A stretch of DNA of 11,815 bases from Pseudomonadota bacterium (GTDB taxonomy: Bacteria; Pseudomonadota; Alphaproteobacteria; Reyranellales; Reyranellaceae). Below the pieces are notes generated by a model. That model worked only from the letters and a program-made list of their open reading frames with translations. It searched no databases and was not told the DNA's origin. The stretch is from positions 1 to 11,815 of the forward strand of contig JAEZHS010000579.1 in assembly GCA_023436825.1 (NCBI GenBank), written 5' to 3'. Position 1 is the first letter of the stretch. Each line of letters starts with the position of its first letter. The position numbers and the translations under genes were made by a program. Of the stretch, positions 5,465 to 11,815 are shown piece after piece.

Positions 5465-7798
5465 ATGAGCAAATACGGTATCGGTCAGCCTGTCCTGCGC
5501 TTCGAGGATCCGCGCCTGCTGCGCGGCCAGGGCCGCTTCATCAACGACGTCAACCTGCATGGCCAGGCGCATGCCGTGTTCGTGCGCTCGCCGCATGCCC
5601 ACGCGAAGATCCTGTCGATCGACACGGAGGCGGCGAAGCAGGCGCCCGGCGTCGTCGCCGTGCTGACCGGGCACGACGTTGCGGCGGACGGGCTGGGCAT
5701 GCCCAAGGCCAACATGCCGCGCAAGCGTCCCGACGGTAAGCCGATGTTCGCGCCGCAGCGCCCGCCGCTGGTGACCGACCGTGTGCGTTATGTCGGCGAT
5801 CCGATCGTGATGGTGATTGCCGACACGCTCGCCGAAGCCAAGGACGCGGCCGAGCTGGTCGTCATCGAGTACGATCCGTTGCCGTCAGTGACCTCGACGG
5901 AGGACACGGTGAAGCCCGGTGCGCCTGTCGTGTGGGACGACTGCCCGGACAACATCTCCAACAACGTCGAGCGCGGCAACAAGGCCGCCACCGACGAGGC
6001 GATCAAGGCGGCGGCCAAGGTCGTCAAGCGGCGCTACGTCATCACGCGCGTGCATGCCCAGTACATGGAGCCGCGCGGCACGCTCGCGACATACGACCAG
6101 GGCGAGGATCGCATGATCCTCTACGCCGACGTCCAGTATCCCCATCGCGTGCGCAACATGCTGGCGCAGAACGTCTTCAAGGTGCCCGAAAGCAAGATGC
6201 GGGTGATCGCCCAGGATGTCGGCGGCGGCTTCGGCACCAAGGGCTGGCAGTATGTCGAGCATCGCCTGACCCTGTGGGCGGCGCGCAAGCTCCTGCGTCC
6301 GGTGAAGTGGACCTGTGAGCGCAGCGAGGCCGTGATGGCCGACGAGCACGGTCTCGACAATATCGGCGAGATCGAGCTGGCGCTGGACAAGGACAACAAG
6401 TTCGTCGCGCTGCGGCTCAACATGCTGGCCAATATCGGCGCCTATGTCGGCTCCGACCGGAATCTGCTCTCGCCATTCGGCATGATCGGCACGGTGCTCG
6501 GCGTCTATCTGATCCCCAAGGCCTACATCAACGTCGTGGGCGTGCTCTCGAACACAAACCCGACCGCGCCCTATCGCGGCGCGGGGCGGCCGGAGGCTAT
6601 CTACCTGATTGAGCGGCTGATCGACGACGCCGCGCGCGAACTCGGCATCGATCGCATAGAACTTCGGCGCAAGAACATGCTGCCGGAAACGTCGTTGCCG
6701 TATCAAAGCCCGGTCGGGCCGTTCTACGACTGCGGCAAGTTCGAGGAGAACCTCGACATGGCGCTGAAGCTTGCCGACGTTGCGGGCTTCGCGGCGCGTC
6801 AGGCCGAAGCGAAGAAGCGCGGCAAGCTGCGCGGCCTCGGCATTGTCAACGCCATCGAGCAGGCGGCAGGCACGGCGCAGCCTGAGTACGCCGAGATCCG
6901 CTTCAATCCCAGCGGCACGGCGGCGCTGCTGATGGGCACCAAGGCCCAGGGGCAGGGCCATGAGACCATGTTCAAGCAGATCCTGAACGAGCGGCTGGGC
7001 ATCGACCCCAAGGACGTGCAGTTCATCGACGGCGACACCGACCGCATCGCCTTCGGCATGGGCACCAACGGTTCGCGCTCGACGGTGCTGGGCGGCTCGG
7101 CCCTTTACGTCGCTGCCGGCAAGGTGATCGAGAAGGGCAAGCGGATCGCGGGCCATCTCCTGGAGGCGGGCGAGCAGGATATCGAGTTCAAGGAAGGCAC
7201 CTTCACGGTCAAGGGCACCGACAAGTCCGTGCCCCTGAAGCAGGTCGCGATGGCGGCCTTCAACCCCACCAAGTGGCCGAAAGGTTTCGAGGGCGGGCTG
7301 TACGAGAACGCCACCTTCCTCGGCCAGAAGGACACCTTTCCCAACGGCTGCCACATCTGCGAGGTCGAGGTCGATCCCGACACCGGCGAGGTGAAGCTCG
7401 ACCGCTATTCGGTGGTCGACGATGTCGGCACGGTGATGAACCCGGTCGGATTGAAGGGCCAGATCCACGGCGGCGTCGCCCAGGGTGTCGGCCAGATCCT
7501 GAGCGAGCAGGTCGTGTGGGATCGCGACAGCGGCCAGCTCCTGACGGCGAGCTTCCTCGACTACGCCATGCCGCGCGCCGACACGATGTGCAGCATGGAG
7601 ATCAAGAGCAACCCGGTGCCCACCCAGTACAATCCGCTGGGCGCCAAGGGTGCCGGCGAGGCCGGCACGGTCGGCGCCTTGCCGGTGGTGATGAACGCCA
7701 TCATGGACGCGCTGGCGCCGCTCGGCGTCAAGGACGTGCCGATGCCCGCCACGTCGCAGAACGTGTGGCGCGCCATCCAGGAGGCGAAGGCGCGATGA
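5465..7798 (+). CDS. Molybdenum hydroxylase large subunit (xanthine dehydrogenase/CoxL form II-like)
   Basis: The 777-residue protein is the molybdopterin-binding catalytic subunit of a xanthine dehydrogenase-family hydroxylase. The N-terminal a/b hammerhead domain (about 1-130) begins GQPVLRFEDPRLLRGQGRF. Molybdenum cofactor segments follow: DVGGGFGTKG, APYRGAGRPEA (Tyr370-Arg375), GTKAQGQGHETM and KGAGEAGTVGA, with the expected catalytic Glu732. YRGAGR is the form II pattern; CO dehydrogenases of form I carry a Cys in that loop, so CO oxidation is unlikely. Family members insert water-derived oxygen into N-heteroaromatic rings or oxidise aldehydes; the neighbours suggest activation of an aromatic or heteroaromatic substrate. 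The FAD and 2Fe-2S subunits that normally pass electrons on are not in this window. GAGGA at 5455-5459 precedes ATG 5465, and its stop overlaps the next start (ATGA). Confidence 0.93.
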   Translation: MSKYGIGQPVLRFEDPRLLRGQGRFINDVNLHGQAHAVFVRSPHAHAKILSIDTEAAKQAPGVVAVLTGHDVAADGLGMPKANMPRKRPDGKPMFAPQRPPLVTDRVRYVGDPIVMVIADTLAEAKDAAELVVIEYDPLPSVTSTEDTVKPGAPVVWDDCPDNISNNVERGNKAATDEAIKAAAKVVKRRYVITRVHAQYMEPRGTLATYDQGEDRMILYADVQYPHRVRNMLAQNVFKVPESKMRVIAQDVGGGFGTKGWQYVEHRLTLWAARKLLRPVKWTCERSEAVMADEHGLDNIGEIELALDKDNKFVALRLNMLANIGAYVGSDRNLLSPFGMIGTVLGVYLIPKAYINVVGVLSNTNPTAPYRGAGRPEAIYLIERLIDDAARELGIDRIELRRKNMLPETSLPYQSPVGPFYDCGKFEENLDMALKLADVAGFAARQAEAKKRGKLRGLGIVNAIEQAAGTAQPEYAEIRFNPSGTAALLMGTKAQGQGHETMFKQILNERLGIDPKDVQFIDGDTDRIAFGMGTNGSRSTVLGGSALYVAAGKVIEKGKRIAGHLLEAGEQDIEFKEGTFTVKGTDKSVPLKQVAMAAFNPTKWPKGFEGGLYENATFLGQKDTFPNGCHICEVEVDPDTGEVKLDRYSVVDDVGTVMNPVGLKGQIHGGVAQGVGQILSEQVVWDRDSGQLLTASFLDYAMPRADTMCSMEIKSNPVPTQYNPLGAKGAGEAGTVGALPVVMNAIMDALAPLGVKDVPMPATSQNVWRAIQEAKAR

Positions 7799-8589
7799 CG
7801 TTGCGCGCCGCGCTGCTGGCGCTGCTGGTGGCCGCGACGGCTCTGCCGGCGTGGGCCGCAGAGTCCGTGCTGACGCTGACGCCGCGCCCCGGCGTCACGT
7901 TGCGCGTGCTCGTCGACCGGCCGGCGGCGCCGGTCGGCAGCGTCGTGCTGATGGCGGGCGGCGACGGCGTGCTCGATCTCGATGCGCAGGGCCGGATCGG
8001 CAGCAACATGCGTCAGAACCACGTGGTCCGTACCCGCGCCGCCTATGTGGCCGCGGGCTATGCGGTGTTCGTTCCCGACATCGCCAGCGACCAGCGCGGC
8101 ACGCGCGGCTACCGCTTCACGACCGACTATGCCAACGACGTCGCCGCCGTGGTCGCCGAAGCGCGCAAGGTGGCGGCGCCGGTCGCCATCATCGGCACCA
8201 GCCGCGGCGCGCTGCCGGTCGTGGCCGTGTTCACCAAGCAGTCGGCCGTTCGGCCCGATGCGGCGGTGATCTCCTCGGGCGTGCTGATGTCCAGCGAAGG
8301 AGGCGGCAGCGCCAGCACGCTGGGCGATCTCGGCCGTATCAACGTCCCGGTGATGCTGCTGCGCCACCGCGCGGATTCCTGCCGGGTCTCGGCGCCTGCC
8401 GACGCCGACCGCTTCAAGGCATTGCTGACCGGCGCACCCCGGGTCGACATCGTCACCCTGGACGGCGGTGGACCGAGCAGCGCCCAGGCCGATCCCTGCG
8501 GGGCATCGCACTATCACGGTTTCTACGGCATCGACGACCAGGCGGTGGCTGCCACCGTCCAGTGGTTGCGCGCCGACATGCGTCGTTGA
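7795..8589 (+). CDS. Secreted alpha/beta-hydrolase-fold protein
   Basis: The 264-residue protein starts with a clear Sec signal peptide: MTLRAALLALLVA, then ALPAWAA before the likely cleavage site. The remainder shows an alpha/beta hydrolase layout: a LMAGGDGVLD oxyanion-type loop, the nucleophile elbow GTSRGA with Ser136, a likely acid Asp194 (RADSC) and candidate catalytic His239/His241 in CGASHYHGFYG. Cys195 and the Cys of DPCGAS could form a disulphide, fitting a periplasmic location. It is probably an esterase, amidase or thioesterase; the substrate is unknown. It overlaps the molybdenum hydroxylase by four bases (ATGA), so translation is coupled. It is the only likely extracytoplasmic enzyme in the cluster and could release a substrate before uptake. 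A much longer upstream extension of this frame (from 7273) is not coding: it lies wholly inside the preceding gene. Confidence 0.85.
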   Translation: MTLRAALLALLVAATALPAWAAESVLTLTPRPGVTLRVLVDRPAAPVGSVVLMAGGDGVLDLDAQGRIGSNMRQNHVVRTRAAYVAAGYAVFVPDIASDQRGTRGYRFTTDYANDVAAVVAEARKVAAPVAIIGTSRGALPVVAVFTKQSAVRPDAAVISSGVLMSSEGGGSASTLGDLGRINVPVMLLRHRADSCRVSAPADADRFKALLTGAPRVDIVTLDGGGPSSAQADPCGASHYHGFYGIDDQAVAATVQWLRADMRR

Positions 8590-8603
8590 GGGAGAGGAAG
8601 CAG

Positions 8604-9476
8604 ATGAGCGTTCTGGAAGGGCCGCGCAAGGAAGTGCGGCATGTGATGAAGGACGGCAGCGAGTACTGGGTCGAGTTCAGGGACGGCCGCATCGTGTTCG
8701 CCGACGGTCGGAACTGCGGCGAGGACGAGGTGGTGCATCTGCCGCCCTGCACGCCGACCAAGATCATCTGCGTGCACGTGAACTACATCTCGCGTTACTA
8801 CGAGTTCAACAACACGCATACGCCGCCCAAGTCGCCGACCTACTTCCAGAAGCCCCTGACCGCGCTCAATGCCCACAAGGGCGAGCTGATCAAGCCCAAG
8901 GGTTACAAGTACGTGAACTACGAGGGCGAGATGGCCGTCGTTTTCGGCAAGGTCACGCGCAACGTGTCGCGCGAGGAAGCGTGGGACTGCATCGCGGGCT
9001 TCGCCCCCTCCAACGACTTCGGCTGCCACGACTTCCGCGACACCGACGCAGGCTCGATGCTTCGGGTGAAGGGCATGGACGGCTTCTGCCCGATCGGGCC
9101 GGGCCTGGTCTCGGGCGTCGATGTCCGCCAGTCGACCTTGCGCTCCTACAAGAACGGCAAGATGGTGCAGGAAGGCGCGATCAGCGAGCAGATCTTCGAC
9201 TGCGGCTACCTGATCGCCGATCTGGCGCGGCACATGACCTTCCTGCCCGGTGACATTTTGCTCACCGGCACGCCTGCCAACTCGCGCCCGCTCGAGGCAG
9301 GCGATACGATCGACGTCGAGGTGACCGGCGTCGGCCGACTGTCGAACAAGGTGGTCGAGGTGCCGGCGCCACGCGCCGCGGTCGGCTTCCCGGCCAGCCC
9401 CGATAGCGACGGCGTGCGCCGCGTGGCCCTCGGAAACGAGGAGCGCCTGCCCGACAAGTTCAAGACGCCGGCTTGA
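8604..9476 (+). CDS. Fumarylacetoacetate hydrolase-family protein (HpcE/HpaG-like) 1
   Basis: The 290-residue cytoplasmic protein has the FAH fold in its last two thirds. Metal-binding Glu107 and Glu109 lie in YEGEMAVVFGK and Asp138 in PSNDFGCHDF, and the C-terminal FAH hallmark GDILLTGTPANS is followed by LEAGDTIDVEV. The family contains C-C hydrolases, decarboxylases and isomerases acting on ring-cleavage products (fumarylacetoacetate, 2-hydroxyhepta-2,4-dienedioate, acylpyruvates). Which reaction this one performs cannot be read from sequence. GGAGAGGAAG at 8591-8600 precedes ATG 8604. The position directly before the ring-cleaving dioxygenase gene supports action on its product. Confidence 0.92.
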   Translation: MSVLEGPRKEVRHVMKDGSEYWVEFRDGRIVFADGRNCGEDEVVHLPPCTPTKIICVHVNYISRYYEFNNTHTPPKSPTYFQKPLTALNAHKGELIKPKGYKYVNYEGEMAVVFGKVTRNVSREEAWDCIAGFAPSNDFGCHDFRDTDAGSMLRVKGMDGFCPIGPGLVSGVDVRQSTLRSYKNGKMVQEGAISEQIFDCGYLIADLARHMTFLPGDILLTGTPANSRPLEAGDTIDVEVTGVGRLSNKVVEVPAPRAAVGFPASPDSDGVRRVALGNEERLPDKFKTPA

Positions 9477-9480
9477 GACT

Positions 9481-9485
9481 GGAGG
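9481..9485 (+). promoter_or_regulatory. Ribosome binding site deciding the dioxygenase start
   Basis: GGAGG lies five bases before ATG 9491 and downstream of the alternative TTG 9473, so it rules in the ATG. Confidence 0.7.
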
Positions 9486-9490
9486 AAACC

Positions 9491-10438
9491 ATGGTCGCAA
9501 TCAAAGCTGCCGAATTCGCCTTCCCGCGCATGGAGGCGCCCGACCTCGACGAGATGGAGGAGTTTCTCACCCATTTCGGCCTGGTGCGCGCCGAACGCAC
9601 GCCGGACGCGCTCTACATGCGCGGTGCCGACGGCCATCATCATCTGCACGCCGTGCACAAGGGCGGCACCAAGTTTATCGGCTTCGCCTATCACGCGGCG
9701 AGCGAGGACGACCTCGGGCGGCTCGCCAGGCTGCCGGGCGCCTCGGGCATCGAGACGCTGAACGAGCCCGGCGGCGGCAAGCGCGTGCGCCTGAAGGAGC
9801 CCAACGGCTACCAGATCGAGGTCATCCACGGCATGTCGACCGTGCCGCCGACCAAGGTCGAGCGCGATCCGGTCAATACCGGCAGTGATCCACTGCGCCG
9901 CAAGGGTCGCCTCATGCGCCTCGGCAAATCGCCGACCATGATCCAGCGCATCGGCCATGGCGTGCTGGCGACGCCCAAGGTCAAGGAGACCGTGGCCTGG
10001 TTCCGTGAGACCCTGGGCATGATCCGCTCCGACGACGTCTATGCCGGCGACAAGGAGAACGTGATCGGCGCCTTCAGCCGATTGGATCGCGGCGACGAGT
10101 ATGTCGATCACCACGTGCTGTTCTGCGTGCACAACGAGAAGACGGGTCTCAACCACGTCTCCTACGAGGCGCAGGACATCGACGCCGTCTTCCAGGATCA
10201 TGAGCACATCAAGGGGGTCGGCAAGTACGAGCACATGTGGGGCATCGGCCGGCACCTGTTGGGCAGCCAGGTCTACGACTATTGGTCGGATCCCTGGGGT
10301 CGCGTGCACGAGCGCTGGGCCGATACCGATCGCCTCAACGCTGCCAATGGCGGCCATCTGTTGAGTGTGGAGGAGGGATTCCAGTCGCAATGGGGTGAGC
10401 GGCCGCCGGAGCGCTTCATCGGCCACGCCAGCCCGTGA
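9491..10438 (+). CDS. VOC extradiol ring-cleavage dioxygenase
   Basis: This 315-residue two-domain protein matches type I extradiol dioxygenases in length and architecture. The N-terminal domain (about 1-120) lacks metal ligands, as is normal. The C-terminal domain carries a full Fe(II)/Mn(II) triad: His156 (IGHGVL), His222 (LNHVSY) and Glu274 (GRVHERWAD). The spacings of 66 and 52 residues resemble those of BphC and XylE enzymes. Such enzymes insert O2 into a catechol or related diol next to the hydroxyl pair, giving a coloured meta-cleavage product. It is the best candidate for the ring-opening step of this operon. ATG 9491 is chosen for the strong GGAGG (9481-9485) five bases upstream; an in-frame TTG at 9473 overlapping the previous stop is less likely. 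Confidence 0.92.
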   Translation: MVAIKAAEFAFPRMEAPDLDEMEEFLTHFGLVRAERTPDALYMRGADGHHHLHAVHKGGTKFIGFAYHAASEDDLGRLARLPGASGIETLNEPGGGKRVRLKEPNGYQIEVIHGMSTVPPTKVERDPVNTGSDPLRRKGRLMRLGKSPTMIQRIGHGVLATPKVKETVAWFRETLGMIRSDDVYAGDKENVIGAFSRLDRGDEYVDHHVLFCVHNEKTGLNHVSYEAQDIDAVFQDHEHIKGVGKYEHMWGIGRHLLGSQVYDYWSDPWGRVHERWADTDRLNAANGGHLLSVEEGFQSQWGERPPERFIGHASP

Positions 10439-10456
10439 TCAACGAGTTTCCAGTAG

Positions 10457-10465
10457 AGGAGGAGG
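10457..10465 (+). promoter_or_regulatory. Repeated AGG ribosome binding site
   Basis: AGGAGGAGG seven bases before ATG 10473, in the largest intergenic gap of the cluster (34 bases), is a strong site that may give high translation of the CMD protein. Confidence 0.65.
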
Positions 10466-10472
10466 AAGAACC

Positions 10473-10811
10473 ATGTCCAAACGACCCGCCGATTCGTCTG
10501 CTGCACGCGACGCGTTGCGCGCCTTTGCGCCCAAGCTCGTCGACCTGACCGACAACGTGCTGTTCGCCGACGTCTGGGAGAGGCCCGGCCTCTCCAAGCG
10601 CGACCGCAGCCTGATCACCTGCGCCGCCCTGGTGGCGCTGAACCGCACCGAGCAGCAGGTCGGCCACTTCCAGCGCGCCATCAACAACGGCGTGAAGAAG
10701 GAGGAGCTGCTCGAGCTCATCACCCATCTCGCCTTCTACGGCGGATGGCCGGTCGCCATGTCGGCGGCCAACGTCGCCAAGAAAGTGTTCGAAGGGGGAG
10801 AACAGAAGTGA
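10473..10811 (+). CDS. Carboxymuconolactone decarboxylase (CMD) family protein
   Basis: The 112-residue all-helical protein fits a single CMD/AhpD-like domain: SKRDRSLITCAALVAL, then Glu60 and His65 in RTEQQVGHF, NNGVKKEELLELITHLAFYGGWP, and a final helix. The CxxC pair of AhpD peroxidases is absent; the only cysteine is in LITCAA. That points to the PcaC-like branch, which decarboxylates 4-carboxymuconolactone in the beta-ketoadipate pathway. Many such stand-alone proteins in aromatic operons have unproven activity, so a lactone or ring-cleavage product as substrate is inference. AGGAGGAGG at 10457-10465 precedes ATG 10473; the stop overlaps the next start by four bases. Confidence 0.88.
   Translation: MSKRPADSSAARDALRAFAPKLVDLTDNVLFADVWERPGLSKRDRSLITCAALVALNRTEQQVGHFQRAINNGVKKEELLELITHLAFYGGWPVAMSAANVAKKVFEGGEQK
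10794..10800 (+). promoter_or_regulatory. Ribosome binding site for a GTG start
   Basis: GGGGGAG lies seven bases before GTG 10808 and supports this start, which gives the family-like N-terminus MKLCYFND. Confidence 0.65.
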
Positions 10812-11737
10812 AGCTCTGCTATTTCAACGACTACCGGCTCGGTGTCATCAAGGGTCACACCGTCGTCGACATCACCGACGCGGTGAAGGACATCCCGCAC
10901 ATCGACACGCGCGACCTGATCATCGGCCTGATCGCCAGGTGGGACAGTCACAAGGCCAAGGTCGAGAAAGCCGCGGCCGACGGTAAGGGCGTGCCCTTGA
11001 AGGACGTGCGGCTCCGTCCGCCCGTGCCGAAGCCCGGCAACATCGTCTGCATGGCGGTGAACTACATGGAGGACGGTACTCTCAAGGAGAAGCCGCAGAT
11101 CAACGCCTTCCACAAGGCGGCCTCGGCGGTGATCGGCGAGGGTGACACCATGGTGCTGCCCGACGTGCCGGCCAGCATCTTCGAAGGCGAGGCTGAGCTT
11201 GCGCTCATCATCGGCAAGCCGGCGACACGCGTCAGCCAGGCCGACGCCATGAACCACATCTTCGGCTACACCTGCTTCATCGACGGCTCGGCGCGCGGCC
11301 TGCCGCCGCCGGGCAACGTCTTCTTCCAGATGAAGTCGCGCGACACCTTTGCGCCGATCGGCCCGTGGATCGTCACCGCCGACGAGATCGCCGATCCGCA
11401 GAACCTCAACATCACCCTCACCAACAACGGCGAGGTGATGCAGAAGTTCAACACCAACGACATGGCGCACAACATTCCGCGCTGCATCGAATGGGCGAGC
11501 TCGATTCACACGCTCAATCCCGGTGACATCCTGGCCACCGGCACCAACCATCGCGGCCTCAACTCCTTCATGGACGGCGACAAGATCGAGCTCACCGTCG
11601 AGAAGGTCGGCACGCTCAAGTTCAACGTGAAGGACGAGCTGAAGCGCACCTGGGCCCGCACCACACGTTCACAGCACAAGGACAAGGGCGGCGAGGGCCC
11701 GCACACGCCGCAGACCGGCGGCAAGTACGCGAAATAG
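10808..11737 (+). CDS. Fumarylacetoacetate hydrolase-family protein 2
   Basis: The 309-residue protein starts at GTG 10808, inside the stop of the CMD gene (GTGA overlap). The N-terminal lid domain (1-75) leads into the FAH core: PKPGNIVCMAVNYMEDG, Glu128 and Glu130 in FEGEAELALIIGK, Asp159 in CFIDGSARG, and the hallmark GDILATGTNHRGL followed by DGDKIELTVE. The 29-residue spacing from Glu130 to Asp159 equals that in the first FAH protein (109 to 138), supporting an intact metal site. A basic, glycine-rich tail of about 25 residues ends the protein. Likely a hydrolase, isomerase or decarboxylase of ring-cleavage products. It is clearly diverged from the 8604 gene, so the two probably catalyse different steps rather than being a recent duplication. 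Confidence 0.92.
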   Translation: MKLCYFNDYRLGVIKGHTVVDITDAVKDIPHIDTRDLIIGLIARWDSHKAKVEKAAADGKGVPLKDVRLRPPVPKPGNIVCMAVNYMEDGTLKEKPQINAFHKAASAVIGEGDTMVLPDVPASIFEGEAELALIIGKPATRVSQADAMNHIFGYTCFIDGSARGLPPPGNVFFQMKSRDTFAPIGPWIVTADEIADPQNLNITLTNNGEVMQKFNTNDMAHNIPRCIEWASSIHTLNPGDILATGTNHRGLNSFMDGDKIELTVEKVGTLKFNVKDELKRTWARTTRSQHKDKGGEGPHTPQTGGKYAK

Positions 11738-11750
11738 TCTTCGCTGGGGC

Positions 11751-11768
11751 GCGGACCTCTAGGTCCGC
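11751..11768. repeat. Hairpin directly after the last gene
   Basis: GCGGACCT and AGGTCCGC form an 8-bp inverted repeat around CT, 13 bases after the stop codon. No T-run follows, so it resembles a REP-like repeat more than a Rho-independent terminator, though it could still stabilise the 3' end of the message. Confidence 0.65.
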
Positions 11769-11815
11769 TCATGCTCTTCCGGACCGCGAGCCTCCGGCTC
11801 GCTCGTGCTCATGAG
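11768..11815 (+). repeat. Second, shorter copy of the palindromic element (cut by the window end)
   Basis: Bases 11768-11795 match 4375-4402 at 25 of 28 positions. The copy contains a perfect 7-bp hairpin (11786-11792 with 11796-11802, loop TCC) and closes with palindrome CTCATGAG (11808-11815) at the window edge. It is intergenic, the usual place for REP-type repeats, unlike the copy inside the tctC-like gene. Confidence 0.7.

Noticed and set aside
5885..7468. Long open frame on the - strand (527 codons) opposite the molybdenum hydroxylase
   Set aside because: It runs opposite a gene with unmistakable cofactor motifs; its composition is typical of antisense reading in GC-rich DNA.
11751..11768. 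Rho-independent terminator after the last gene
   Set aside because: The stem is perfect, but no T-rich run follows, and the adjacent palindromes better fit a REP-type cluster.
1..11815. CRISPR array, tRNA, rRNA or transposase gene
   Set aside because: No regularly spaced direct repeats, no tRNA-like cloverleaf noticed, and no transposase or recombinase motifs in any frame read.

Overview
This GC-rich window has codon use strongly biased to G/C at third positions. It looks like the accessory catabolic part of a proteobacterial chromosome, most plausibly an alphaproteobacterium of the Rhizobiales or Rhodospirillales type. That placement is inferred from the fused LivM-LivG transporter, the orphan TctC receptor and general composition; there is no rRNA or marker gene to confirm it. 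All ten genes lie on the + strand. Gaps are 34 bases or less and several start/stop codons overlap, so the window reads as one long transcription unit whose promoter lies upstream of base 1.

Layout. Bases 1-2341 encode the end of a branched-chain/organic-acid type ABC importer: a permease fused to its ATPase (LivM-LivG, 5' end cut off by the window) and a separate LivF ATPase. A GntR/FadR-type regulator follows (2350-3117). Next come a tandemly duplicated VOC (glyoxalase/extradiol fold) protein with an incomplete metal site (3129-4358), a TctC/Bug-type periplasmic binding protein (4370-5440), a form II-like molybdenum hydroxylase large subunit (5465-7798), a secreted alpha/beta hydrolase (7795-8589), a fumarylacetoacetase (FAH)-family hydrolase (8604-9476), a VOC extradiol ring-cleavage dioxygenase with an intact 2-His-1-Glu triad (9491-10438), a small carboxymuconolactone decarboxylase-family protein (10473-10811) and a second FAH-family protein (10808-11737). 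The last 78 bases are non-coding and filled with palindromes.

Taken together this is an aromatic or N-heteroaromatic catabolic operon: uptake (ABC importer, TctC receptor), ring or aldehyde hydroxylation (molybdenum enzyme), meta ring cleavage (VOC dioxygenase) and C-C or lactone processing of the cleavage product (two FAH proteins, CMD protein), under a GntR regulator. The substrate cannot be read from the sequence.

The most interesting signal is not a gene. A palindrome-rich element of about 104 bp lies immediately after the start codon of the tctC-like gene (4375-4478), flanked on both sides by the 4-mer TGAA. Removing exactly 108 bases (36 codons) restores a canonical short TctC signal peptide beginning MNRRTLI. 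A 28-base segment of this element recurs with 25 matches in the palindromic non-coding DNA at the right end of the window (11768-11795). This looks like a small, probably non-autonomous REP/RPE-like element inserted in frame into an exported receptor gene.
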